From: Sphingobacterium thalpophilum
GTDB lineage: Bacteria > Bacteroidota > Bacteroidia > Sphingobacteriales > Sphingobacteriaceae
Reading direction: 5' to 3'
NCBI RefSeq assembly: GCF_038396785.1
Contig: NZ_CP151087.1
Coordinates: forward strand, 3,348,001 to 3,412,000
Length of the DNA stretch: 64,000 nucleotides
Shown: in pieces, positions 8,351-16,567 of the stretch
How the letters are laid out: each line of letters starts with the position of its first letter
Position numbering within the stretch: the stretch's first letter is position 1
Translations under genes and position numbers: made by a program
The notes under the pieces: generated by a model
Database searches by the model: none
What the model was told of the DNA's origin: nothing
The model's input: only the letters and a program-made list of their open reading frames with translations

Positions 8351-8379
8351 TTACTAAAATCTTCATTACTAAAATCTTC
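8350..8379. repeat. Perfect 15-bp tandem duplication
   Basis: ATTACTAAAATCTTC occurs twice head to tail (8350-8364 and 8365-8379), starting at the end of the preceding terminator hairpin. It could be a slippage product or a target-site scar. Confidence 0.7.
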
Positions 8380-8434
8380 AACGCCATCTACATAAAAAGA
8401 GATTTTTTTCGTAATATATTTAGTTTATAAAAGG

Positions 8435-8475
8435 TACTCCTCTCGCATCACTTGATGTGTGGGGAGTTTTTTTTG
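8435..8475 (+). terminator. Terminator hairpin with T8 run
   Basis: ACTCC (8436-8440) pairs with GGAGT (8463-8467), with additional CATCA/TGATG pairing inside, and is followed by eight T. It lies next to the transposase remnant and may once have served an element gene that is now lost. Confidence 0.6.
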
Positions 8476-8536
8476 TTAGAGCAACTATATCATTAAAATG
8501 AAAAAGTGGACTTGCAAATAAAATCGGCAGTGCTAG

Positions 8537-8854
8537 TTAAGCAGCTTTTTTAATTTTTTGCTCTTTGTTATTAAATTGCTCAATTGTAAGATTTCCCAAT
8601 GTGGAGTGACGACGTTCTCGATTATACCAGATTTCTATGTATTCGAATAGTTCTGCTTTCATCTGACCCTTGGTAATCAACTTATTGCTGTAAATCTGCT
8701 CGGATTTTAGCGTTTTCCTTTTTTGCCAAAGCGTCAGAGGGATTATTTTTGCAACTGTCCCCTGTTCCGCACAATATGCCTTCTTGCTTTTTCCGCTCTG
8801 CTGCCAGTCTGCTATCATCGATAACATATATTCTCTTTTTTCTTGTTTGCTCAT
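8537..8854 (-). pseudogene. Chimeric transposase remnant (IS66-type TnpA start joined to IS3-type OrfB end)
   Basis: The 105-codon frame joins two unrelated transposase pieces. Residues 1-35 (EYMLSMIADWQQSGKSKKAYC) look like the start of an IS66-type accessory TnpA. Residues 59-105 (MKAELFEYIEIWYNRERRHS, then TLGNLTIEQFNN) are the very C-terminus of an IS3-family DDE transposase, just after the catalytic Glu region. The catalytic core is absent, so the product cannot transpose. The join probably arose by insertion of one element into another followed by deletion. No intact terminal repeats were identified around it. The open frame across the junction is probably accidental. Confidence 0.75.
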
Positions 8855-9070
8855 GCAACAAAGCTAGCACCTAATAGGACATAAGTCAATATGTACTTGA
8901 TAAGTCGCATACCATCAATAGTGCGTAAAAAGAAAAAATAACACAATAGGAAAGTAAAAAAGTACCTATGTTTAACTGAATTATTGTAGTGCATACAACA
9001 AACTTCAGCAACAAATATGGAAAGATTTAGGAATTACTTCCCAGTCAAAGAAAGAACATTAAATATCAAT

Positions 9071-9505
9071 TTATTGCTTTCTATTTTTAAAATAATCCAA
9101 GGGATACGTATGGTCATCGTTTGCTGCGTGTTCAATTGCATAGTCGGAATATACGAGCAATTCACTTTCTGATTCCAAAGCTCTGAACGCGGTACCATAG
9201 CCTTCAGGAACATGAAGTACGCGAAAATTGGCCGCAGATATAACCATATTATCGACAGGAAGATCTGGGGAGGCTACTTCCCAATTGTCAATTTTCACCA
9301 AATCTACGGAAAATGATCCAGAGAGTACATAAAACCAGCGTTGTTCGATCTTATGAGCGCGCCAACCTCTTACCAGCTCTGTATCTAGATTCTTGATAAT
9401 ATAAAAGCGCTTAACAAGACTCATGTCAAAATCATTGACAAATCTTATTTGTCCTCTATGGTCTTTGGCGACTCCCCCTTGTATTATATTTATCCTATTT
9501 TTCAT
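9071..9505 (-). CDS. Cupin sugar-nucleotide isomerase-like protein (WxcM/FdtA family)
   Basis: The 144-residue single-domain cupin has the family pattern RGWRAHKIEQRWFYVLSGSF (about residues 46-65), with the conserved His-Lys and Gln/Tyr near the active site, and a second cupin motif VPEGYGTAFRAL. Relatives are FdtA/WxcM-type dTDP-4-keto-6-deoxyhexose 3,4-ketoisomerases and RmlC-like epimerases. Its ATG overlaps the stop of the WbpM-like dehydratase gene by 4 bp, so the two proteins are probably made together and act on related 4-keto-6-deoxy sugars. The PLP aminotransferase that usually follows FdtA is missing from the window. The exact reaction is uncertain. Confidence 0.7.
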   Translation of the reverse strand: MKNRINIIQGGVAKDHRGQIRFVNDFDMSLVKRFYIIKNLDTELVRGWRAHKIEQRWFYVLSGSFSVDLVKIDNWEVASPDLPVDNMVISAANFRVLHVPEGYGTAFRALESESELLVYSDYAIEHAANDDHTYPLDYFKNRKQ

Positions 9506-11421
9506 TTATCCAATGTTTGAAATACGGAATTTTGTGATCGGTATTCGGGCACAATTTGCTTTATCAATCTTACAAGTTCCATTTTATCTACATGAGGGTT
9601 TGCATTTTCTACAAATTGACAAAGATATTCTACTCTACTTTTTTGGATAGCTAAGTCAGCGGTATTTACTTTGGCAATCATAATCTTTTCATGATACGTC
9701 TTCTCGGTATTTTCCCCATTTGCCAAAAGTTCCTCAAATATTTTCTCCCCAGGCCGCAACCCCACCACCTTAATATCAATATCCTCTGGATAGTTATATC
9801 CTTTTAAGCGGATCATCTGCTTGGCGAGATTCATAATTTTAACCGGTTCGCCCATGTCAAATACAAATATCTCTCCTCCTTTACCCATAACAGCAGCTTC
9901 CTGAACCAGTTGGCAGGCTTCGGGGATGGTCATAAAATACCGCGTGATATTGGGATCTGTAATGGTCAACGGACCTCCATGGAGCATCTGTCTTTCAAAA
10001 AGGGGGATAACTGAGCCATTTGAGCCCAAAACATTCCCAAACCTTGTGACGATAAAATTGGTTTTAGAATATTTATTAACTATTGAAACAGCTATCTCTG
10101 CTACACGTTTTGTGGCTCCCATGACATTCGTTGGGTTGACGGCTTTGTCTGTGGAAACCATTACAAATTTGATGACCTGGTATTTATCGGCCAGTTGGGC
10201 CAGCGAATAAGATCCGCACACATTGGTCAGAACCGATTCGTAGGGATTGGCTTCCATCAACGGAACATGTTTGTAGGCCGCTGCGTGAAAGACATAGGTC
10301 GGCAAAAAGGCCTGAAAAACAGCATCCATAAAAGACTCGTTGCGGATATCACCGACAACAAAGCTAAAGGATTCAAAATTGGGGCTTGACCGCAGTTCCT
10401 GCTGAATCTCATATAACGCCGACTCGGCCTGATCCAATACGATCAGTTTTTTGACGCTGGTACGCGCTAGCTGGCGGACTAGCTCACTTCCAATAGAGCC
10501 TGCCCCACCAGTGACCAAAACAACCTGCCCATTCATTTCATCAGCAATAGCTGGATTGTCCATATCGATCGTTTTACGCCCGAGCAGATCTTCTACACGC
10601 AAACTCCTGATCTGACGCGTGGCAACTTCACCGGCAAGCAAACGTGCTGTATCTGGGATAATTTTTACTATTAGAGGGATTGGTTCGGCCAATTTAAATA
10701 CGCGCTGCAACCTACTTGGTGTATGGTCGTCGACAGCAATAATCAATTCGTGTGCATTCCCATGCCGCTTTACAAATTCTTTATCCAAGTTTTGTATATC
10801 GTGAACTTTAAATCCCTGAATACGCTTGCCGATACGGCTGGGCTTGTCGTCCATAATAGCGACAATACGGTATTTATTGCGGGATGTGGTGTGAATGAAG
10901 TGAAAGGTTGTATTGCCCATTGTACCCGCCCCAAAAAGAATAACCGGAATACGGTTGTCCTTTTGGTTCCAGACAAGTTCGTGATAGATAGCCCGGTACA
11001 GCACGCGGGTAAATGTCAATACAAATCCTGAAATCAAAGCATGAAATAGCAGCTGTGTATCTGAAAAAGGAAGCATACCTGAGAGGAAAGAGCCCGGCGG
11101 GGCAAGAAACTCGATGACTTTGCTCAACATTTCGGCCACAATAAATGCGACGACAACCGCAAAAACAAGCTGCTGAAGATCCCGGATACCTGTCTTGTGC
11201 ATCACTGCCCTAAATGTGCCCAACAATAAAAAACAGGCGAAATAAACTGCTGAGATAACGACTGCCTGAATGCACAATTTATCAAAATCAACAGTACCCC
11301 GATGTTTGAAGATCAAGAAATAACTGATACCAAAACCCAGTACAACAATCAGCATGTCCAACAAAAGGATCATCCATCGGGGTTTATCAAAAAGCATCCC
11401 CTCTCTCCAGAAATTAATCAT
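9502..11421 (-). CDS. Membrane-bound UDP-HexNAc 4,6-dehydratase, WbpM/CapD-like
   Basis: The 639-residue protein has about four N-terminal transmembrane helices (15-150), a first Rossmann-like domain (GAGTMG at 164-169), and the catalytic SDR domain with TGGAGSIG at 304-311. The active-site segment MVSTDKAVNP (421-430) is followed by MGATK, with Met434 where classical SDRs have Tyr and Lys438. That Met-x3-Lys arrangement is typical of WbpM/FlaA1. These enzymes convert UDP-GlcNAc to the 4-keto-6-deoxy intermediate used for QuiNAc or FucNAc. It follows WbpV-like and WbpL-like genes, the same order as in the Pseudomonas aeruginosa O6 locus, which supports synthesis of the first sugar of a repeat unit. 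Confidence 0.92.
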   Translation of the reverse strand: MINFWREGMLFDKPRWMILLLDMLIVVLGFGISYFLIFKHRGTVDFDKLCIQAVVISAVYFACFLLLGTFRAVMHKTGIRDLQQLVFAVVVAFIVAEMLSKVIEFLAPPGSFLSGMLPFSDTQLLFHALISGFVLTFTRVLYRAIYHELVWNQKDNRIPVILFGAGTMGNTTFHFIHTTSRNKYRIVAIMDDKPSRIGKRIQGFKVHDIQNLDKEFVKRHGNAHELIIAVDDHTPSRLQRVFKLAEPIPLIVKIIPDTARLLAGEVATRQIRSLRVEDLLGRKTIDMDNPAIADEMNGQVVLVTGGAGSIGSELVRQLARTSVKKLIVLDQAESALYEIQQELRSSPNFESFSFVVGDIRNESFMDAVFQAFLPTYVFHAAAYKHVPLMEANPYESVLTNVCGSYSLAQLADKYQVIKFVMVSTDKAVNPTNVMGATKRVAEIAVSIVNKYSKTNFIVTRFGNVLGSNGSVIPLFERQMLHGGPLTITDPNITRYFMTIPEACQLVQEAAVMGKGGEIFVFDMGEPVKIMNLAKQMIRLKGYNYPEDIDIKVVGLRPGEKIFEELLANGENTEKTYHEKIMIAKVNTADLAIQKSRVEYLCQFVENANPHVDKMELVRLIKQIVPEYRSQNSVFQTLDK

Positions 11422-11522
11422 CTATATCAATACTTAAAATAACTTAAAATGACTTATGGAAAACCTTTCAACAAGCTTCCATATAGTCATTATATCTATA
11501 ACGTCAAGCCCTACAATAGAAA

Positions 11523-12479
11523 CTATTTTAAATACCTCCTAATGATAGACGACTTGATCATTAAATAGATTACGCTTAAAGCAATAAGTAAGCCAAAAGC
11601 AAAGTATAATTGAATGTAGAACTCTTTTTGAGCAAATATAATGACAAAACCTCCGATGACTAATTGAATGATACCATATAAAAAGGATACCAAGAGCTTG
11701 TTGACCCCAGCTTCATTACCCAAATATTGGTATAAATGAGATCGATGGGCTTCAAAAATATTTTCTTTTAATAGCAATCGGCGTATTATCGTCCAAACAG
11801 CGTCAATGCCATATACAGATAAAAATAGGATGTAAATTAAATTACCTGTTTTTAATATAAGTGCTCCTAAAGCAAATAATAGGATATAGGCAATCGCCAC
11901 AGAACCAACATCGCCAGCAAAACATTTAGCTCTCTTGCGAAAATTAAAGAAGGTAAATACCAAGACACCCAAAAGTGTAAATGCCAAAAATTCCTGCTCG
12001 ATAAACACTATTTGCTGATTGACAAGCATAAGCAAACCTCCAACAGCTAAACTATAGCATGCAGTAATTCCATTGATACCATCCATAAAGTTATAGGCAT
12101 TGATTACGCCAACCACAACAACAAATGTGATCATAAGGTAATACCAAGGCATTGTGAATACATCTAGCTGATAGGCCATCAGCAATACCGAAGCAAAATG
12201 GACCAATAAACGTATCTTATTCGATAATGTAAAGACATCATCTAAAAAAGACACCAGAGTCATCATTGTCAATCCAAAGAAAAACCAGGGGTACTGTAAA
12301 CCAGACCAGATAAAGTATGCCAATGCTCCGAAGTAAAAGACGACTCCGCCGCCTCGCAATGTGATTGCTGTATGCGAAGATCGCTGATTGGGCTTATCAA
12401 TAATATTAAACCGATCTGCTACTTTGAAGTAGAGCAGTTCCAAAATAAAAAGGATAGCGAAGATGATAAAATATAACAT
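11523..12479 (-). CDS. Undecaprenyl-phosphate HexNAc-1-phosphate transferase (WecA/WbpL/MraY family)
   Basis: The 318-residue polytopic membrane protein has about ten helices. Family motifs are visible in order: HxxxTxxGGG-like (SSHTAITLRGGG, 34-45), the Asp pair FLDD (78-81), NAYNFMDGINGI (127-138) and AGDVGS (188-193). It would load a HexNAc- or QuiNAc/FucNAc-1-phosphate onto undecaprenyl phosphate, the committed step of repeat-unit assembly at the inner membrane face. It lies between the WbpV-like and WbpM-like genes. Sequence alone cannot fix the donor sugar. Confidence 0.9.
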   Translation of the reverse strand: MLYFIIFAILFILELLYFKVADRFNIIDKPNQRSSHTAITLRGGGVVFYFGALAYFIWSGLQYPWFFFGLTMMTLVSFLDDVFTLSNKIRLLVHFASVLLMAYQLDVFTMPWYYLMITFVVVVGVINAYNFMDGINGITACYSLAVGGLLMLVNQQIVFIEQEFLAFTLLGVLVFTFFNFRKRAKCFAGDVGSVAIAYILLFALGALILKTGNLIYILFLSVYGIDAVWTIIRRLLLKENIFEAHRSHLYQYLGNEAGVNKLLVSFLYGIIQLVIGGFVIIFAQKEFYIQLYFAFGLLIALSVIYLMIKSSIIRRYLK

Positions 12480-12487
12480 ACTGCTTG

Positions 12488-13393
12488 TCAGTGACTTTTA
12501 AAAGATAAAATAGTTTTTCGTAAACCTTCTTCTGCTGTGAGTGGTAATTTTTGTATTCCTAATGCTGTCTTGATCTTTATATTTGAAACCTGTAGATCAC
12601 TAGTCATCTTCTTTAAACGTTTTGTATTTAAAGGAATTGGAATATAATCACCTATTATAGCGATACTTTTTATTAATTGACGTGGAAGTGATAAATTTAA
12701 TATCTTTTTATTTGTAACCTCAGTTATAATTTTAATGATCTGCGTTGTGGATACCGCTTCATCATCCGCTATATGATATATGCCGGATTCCAACAAGTCA
12801 TATTTAGATAAAATTTGATCAATAAAAAAACAAAAATTTTGGATACATATAAATGATCTACTATTATCGAATGAGGCCAAAGGGTAAGGAATACCCTTTG
12901 AAACTAATTTATATAGTAAACCTAAATTTCCCTTATCACCAGGTCCATGAACCATAGGAGGACGAATAATGATAAGCTTTTTGCCTACTGGAAGCTTTTG
13001 TTCTAAAAGCCATAATTCTGCAGCCCTCTTAGATTTACCATAAACAGAAATCGGATTAGATTTATCCACCTCATTTAATGGGTTTTCAGATTCCGTTTCC
13101 TCCAATGCTGCCAGCGAGCTAACATGGATAAGAAGTTCAGCAGAGGAACAAACAAAGAGTTGGAAAATAGTTTTTGCCAATTCAACATTAACCTCGACAT
13201 ATTCCGATTCCTCAGCATTTCCAGCATGATCATGTGCCTTTCCTACAAGATTGACAAAGACGGACGCAGGAGGCAGATGGTCATGCTCACTAAATGACCT
13301 CATTGAAATAGAAAGCGCTTGAGGGAAGTACTGTAAAAGATTGCTCCCAATAAAACCTGATCCCCCAAAAATTAGTACTTTATCACTTATCAT
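12488..13393 (-). CDS. NAD-dependent epimerase/reductase, WbpV-like
   Basis: The 301-residue extended SDR enzyme has the nucleotide-binding motif GGSGFIG (10-16) and the catalytic YxxxK (Tyr118-Lys122, in VYGKSK). The Ser/Thr of the triad lies near VSSLAAL (91-97). WbpV-type reductases turn the 4-keto product of a WbpM enzyme into UDP-QuiNAc. The adjacent WbpL- and WbpM-like genes make this the best guess, with C4 epimerisation to a FucNAc-type sugar as the alternative. Its ATG overlaps the stop of the upstream acetyltransferase gene (13390-13393). It marks the boundary between the AT-rich variable cassette and the flanking trio. Confidence 0.8.
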   Translation of the reverse strand: MISDKVLIFGGSGFIGSNLLQYFPQALSISMRSFSEHDHLPPASVFVNLVGKAHDHAGNAEESEYVEVNVELAKTIFQLFVCSSAELLIHVSSLAALEETESENPLNEVDKSNPISVYGKSKRAAELWLLEQKLPVGKKLIIIRPPMVHGPGDKGNLGLLYKLVSKGIPYPLASFDNSRSFICIQNFCFFIDQILSKYDLLESGIYHIADDEAVSTTQIIKIITEVTNKKILNLSLPRQLIKSIAIIGDYIPIPLNTKRLKKMTSDLQVSNIKIKTALGIQKLPLTAEEGLRKTILSFKSH

Positions 13394-13893
13394 GACCTAT
13401 CTTTCAATACCTTTATAATAGGCTTGTTACCTATAACGTAATGATTACTTAAAACACTGCTCATAAGTATTACACCAGCTCCAACTAAAACGTTATCTCC
13501 AATTCTTATATCATCACCTAAAATACAAGAATTTACACCCATAGAGACATTATCACCAATCAAAAATTTGTTTGGTATAGCCAATTTGTTAGCTCCACAT
13601 GTACAATTATGTCTTATTTCAAAATTATTACCTATGATGCATCCTTTATTAATTACTATTCCATGAGGATGCCAAATTTTAAGTCCTTTCCCAATTTTAG
13701 TAGTGTGAGGAATCTCTACACTAAAAAAGAACTCATTAATAATAGTATTTAGGCAAATAAATACCGCGCCGATTAACTTCTTAAAAATATTTGAACTTGT
13801 ATAATATGTGGAAAATCTAAATATTAAGACTACAATCTTGGATTTCTTAGTATAATTTTGTCGCGATTCTAACAGTATTTCTTTAAATGTCAT
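13390..13893 (-). CDS. Hexapeptide-repeat acetyltransferase, CysE/WcaB-like
   Basis: The 167-residue protein has a helical/hydrophobic N-terminus (about 20-55) and a left-handed beta-helix built from hexapeptide repeats. These include GIVINKGCIIGNNFEIRHNC, then IGDNVSMGVNSCILGDDIRI and IGDNVLVGAGVIL (about 78-150). The His in WHPHG and the RHN motif match serine-acetyltransferase-like enzymes. In a polysaccharide locus the likely role is O-acetylation of a sugar in the repeat unit using acetyl-CoA. It lies 3 bp from the GH16 gene and overlaps the WbpV-like gene by 4 bp. The acceptor is unknown. Confidence 0.82.
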   Translation of the reverse strand: MTFKEILLESRQNYTKKSKIVVLIFRFSTYYTSSNIFKKLIGAVFICLNTIINEFFFSVEIPHTTKIGKGLKIWHPHGIVINKGCIIGNNFEIRHNCTCGANKLAIPNKFLIGDNVSMGVNSCILGDDIRIGDNVLVGAGVILMSSVLSNHYVIGNKPIIKVLKDRS

Positions 13894-13896
13894 ATA

Positions 13897-14769
13897 TTAT
13901 TTTTTTTGATATACTCTAACATAATCGACTATGAAACTTTTCGGAAAAACTGTTTTTGGAGAAACATTCCCCGCATTATGCCCACCGACAGGCATACCTA
14001 AGATGATAAAGTGTGGTTGCCTAAAAGGATTATAACCGTTCTTATCTGTAAGTTTTCTTATATCAGTTCTATTAATAACATTCCCATCTAAATAAATCAC
14101 AATCTCATTTTCATCCCAGTCCATACGCCAAACATGAAATTTATCAGCCCATTGTTGCTTATTTTTAACCTTTTTTAAATCAAAAAACTTTGCACTCCAA
14201 ATTACTTGTGATGGCGAATTTTCAAGCGAATATCCTATATTTGAATTAACCTGATTTTTATAATATTCCATAATGTCTATTTCACCACATCTTGGCCACC
14301 CAACTTGTTTAAGATTCGCACCAAGTGTCCAAAAAGCTGGCCATAAACCATTATCAATGGGGATCTTAGCACGCATCTCAAACCTTCCATATTGCCATTG
14401 GTGCCTTCCACTTGTCATTATAGAAGCTGATGTAAAGTCAACATACTCCTTTTTAAAATTATGATTATCTTCCTTGATATTAAATTTAGGATTTCGCCTC
14501 CTTTTATTTTCTTTATTAGCTATCAAATGTAAAAAACCGTTTTTCACAATTAGATTCTCTTTTTGCTTGAAAGATTCAGCTTGATGATCCCAATCATTCT
14601 CTGCCCACCAATCATCAAAATTAAATTTGTCTCCCGAGAATTCATCAAACCACACCAACTGATATCCTTCCTTCAAATATTTTGTTTGATTTGATTGTCC
14701 AAAAGAAACGACTAATTGGATAAAGATCGAAAAAGTGAATATTGCTTTTAACTTATTTTGAAGTAACAT
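13897..14769 (-). CDS. Secreted glycoside hydrolase family 16 (GH16)
   Basis: The product has a signal peptide (about 1-24, ending SFGQ) and a complete GH16 jelly-roll. Key features are WFDEFSG near 40, WQYGRFEMRAK near 126, and the active-site strand GEIDIME with catalytic Glu163, Asp165 and Glu168. The ATG at 14769 was chosen over 14784 because it gives a clean signal peptide and a 4-bp gap rather than an overlap with the upstream glycosyltransferase. GH16 enzymes cut beta-1,3/1,4-glucans or galactans. Placed inside a Wzy-type locus, it may trim or release the polymer made here, as ExoK does for succinoglycan. Substrate not determinable from sequence. Confidence 0.88.
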   Translation of the reverse strand: MLLQNKLKAIFTFSIFIQLVVSFGQSNQTKYLKEGYQLVWFDEFSGDKFNFDDWWAENDWDHQAESFKQKENLIVKNGFLHLIANKENKRRRNPKFNIKEDNHNFKKEYVDFTSASIMTSGRHQWQYGRFEMRAKIPIDNGLWPAFWTLGANLKQVGWPRCGEIDIMEYYKNQVNSNIGYSLENSPSQVIWSAKFFDLKKVKNKQQWADKFHVWRMDWDENEIVIYLDGNVINRTDIRKLTDKNGYNPFRQPHFIILGMPVGGHNAGNVSPKTVFPKSFIVDYVRVYQKK

Positions 14770-14773
14770 ATTA

Positions 14774-15586
14774 TCAACGAGCAAATTTTTTATAAAAAAA
14801 TTGAATTACTGATTTAGGCAACAACCTAAATGGGACTTTTGTCGCTAGAGACAGCAAAAATTCAGAATAAGAGATTACACCCATTTTTCTTAAAATTTTC
14901 AAAAATCTAATTTCTTTAACAACATAATGCGTGCCACTTCTTCTCCCAATCATATTATTTCCAGTCCTAAAATGCAATAAAGGCTGCGAAAGATTATGGA
15001 TCTTATACCCTGCTACAATTAATCTTACCCATAGGTAGTAATCTTCAAATAGTTGCATATCCTTATATCCTCCCACTTCAAGCACGTGGCTTTTCCTAAA
15101 AAATACAGTCGGATGATTAAGAGGATTTCGATATTTAATTAATTTTATAAGTTCATTGTGATTCTCAGGCAAATATCTGAACGAACTAAGATCGCCCGGC
15201 ATGCTATCAAACTCCTGAATAGTACTACCCAAAACACTGATATCTTCGTGGCTTTCCATAAAAGTAACTTGTTCAAGAAAACGGTTGGGATAACATATAT
15301 CATCACTATCCATTCTCGCAACTAAATCATTTGTAGTAACTTCTAATCCTTTAGAAAGAGCTTTACCTAAGCCAACATTTTGTGGCAAATTAACTATTTT
15401 AAAAAGATGAGGATATTTTCTTGAGAAATCATTTAACAGATCATCTAACGATTCAGTAAGAGGTCCATCTTTTACTAATACAATTTCATTTGGAATTAAA
15501 GTTTGTTCAAGTATACTTTCTAAAGATGACGCCAAAAACTCAGCACGCTCTTTACTATAGACACTCATCAATACGGAAAATTTCAT
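14774..15586 (-). CDS. Family 2 glycosyltransferase
   Basis: The 270-residue GT-A enzyme starts MKFSVLMSVYSKERAEFLAS, has the nucleotide-sugar segment LVKDGP near 40, and the metal-binding DSDD at 93-96 (VARMDSDD). The later motif HPTVFFRK and the catalytic-base region FEDYYLW are present. The start at 15586 replaces a longer frame from 15610, which would overlap the preceding gene. No membrane helix is visible, so it acts on lipid-linked sugar at the cytoplasmic face. Donor and linkage unknown. Confidence 0.85.
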   Translation of the reverse strand: MKFSVLMSVYSKERAEFLASSLESILEQTLIPNEIVLVKDGPLTESLDDLLNDFSRKYPHLFKIVNLPQNVGLGKALSKGLEVTTNDLVARMDSDDICYPNRFLEQVTFMESHEDISVLGSTIQEFDSMPGDLSSFRYLPENHNELIKLIKYRNPLNHPTVFFRKSHVLEVGGYKDMQLFEDYYLWVRLIVAGYKIHNLSQPLLHFRTGNNMIGRRSGTHYVVKEIRFLKILRKMGVISYSEFLLSLATKVPFRLLPKSVIQFFYKKFAR

Positions 15587-15596
15587 AAAAAATAGT

Positions 15597-16559
15597 TTAC
15601 ATTTTTGCAATTAAACGTCTCAAAGCATTATGGCTAACTTGATCAACAAGGTTTAGTATATTTACAATAATTCCCAAACGACAACTCAAATCAAACTTGC
15701 ATTTTAAACTTGACAACTGAGGTGCCCTACTTTTATAATCAAAAGAATTTTCTGAATCTTTTACTAAACGTTTCACAAGAGAATAATAATTATATAAGGC
15801 ATAATTAATATAATAACCTCGTATGCTATCCGAATCATCGAAATAATTCAGCATACGCTCAAATACATCTAACGATGTCAAATGCCGGACATTAATCCTA
15901 GCTCCCATTGCCGAATTAGCTCTACGCATATAGGCAAATAGTGATTGACTACTATATTTAATAACCTTTGAATGTGCCATACACTTTATTTGAAATTCTT
16001 GGTCTTCAGCATAAAAAGTACCACTTGAGAAGAGAATGTTGTTCTTTTTTATAATAGAAGCTTTACATACAAACGAACATATATGCTGCAATAATTCGCG
16101 CTTAAAATATTTCTTCAAAAAGAATGTTGCTGTAAATATTGTGTCATTATACTTTACATTAGATACAATTATTTCTTTTCTATCTTCGACAATTGTAAAA
16201 CCGAAACTAAGAATATCAATATTCTCCTCCAAATGATCTAAAATCTTATTTAAGGATTTATGTTGGAGAAAATCATCACCATCAAAAAAATACAAATATT
16301 TTCCAGTAGACTCTTCAATTCCCCTGTTTCGCGTTACTGAAACTCCTTGGTTTATATCGTTAGCAATAATCTTAATATTAGAATATTTTATAAAATTATC
16401 TCTAATTATTTCTAACGTATTATCTGTTGAACAATCATCTATAAGTATTAACTCTACTCTGTCAAAATTGGCCTGGGTAACAATTGAATCGATACTATTG
16501 ATTACATAAGGCTCAATATTATAACATGGAACTATTATAGATAAAATAGGGATTTTCAT
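15597..16559 (-). CDS. Family 2 glycosyltransferase
   Basis: The 320-residue GT-A glycosyltransferase begins with the hallmark LSIIVPCYNIEPYVINSIDS. The donor-binding segment is ILIDDCSTDNT (39-48) and the metal-binding motif is DGDD (93-96). The segment AEDQEFQIKCM corresponds to the ED catalytic-base region. The C-terminal third is helical and not recognised. It sits in the AT-rich core, 8 bp after the GT4 gene, and probably adds one sugar of the repeat unit. Confidence 0.85.
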   Translation of the reverse strand: MKIPILSIIVPCYNIEPYVINSIDSIVTQANFDRVELILIDDCSTDNTLEIIRDNFIKYSNIKIIANDINQGVSVTRNRGIEESTGKYLYFFDGDDFLQHKSLNKILDHLEENIDILSFGFTIVEDRKEIIVSNVKYNDTIFTATFFLKKYFKRELLQHICSFVCKASIIKKNNILFSSGTFYAEDQEFQIKCMAHSKVIKYSSQSLFAYMRRANSAMGARINVRHLTSLDVFERMLNYFDDSDSIRGYYINYALYNYYSLVKRLVKDSENSFDYKSRAPQLSSLKCKFDLSCRLGIIVNILNLVDQVSHNALRRLIAKM

Positions 16560-16567
16560 ATTTTTTA

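Larger units (their letters stand above)
8095..8536. other. Gap with two hairpin terminators and a tandem duplication
   Basis: It contains an AT hairpin (ATAATTTTTT/AAAAAATTAT, 8253-8262 and 8270-8279), a terminator at 8323-8350, a perfect 15-bp tandem duplication at 8350-8379, and a second terminator at 8435-8475. No gene is apparent. The accumulation of 3'-end signals suggests fragments left by insertions or deletions. Confidence 0.55.

Noticed and set aside
8682..8870. 62-codon ORF in the other frame of the transposase remnant
   Set aside because: No family features. The alternative frame carries both recognisable transposase segments.
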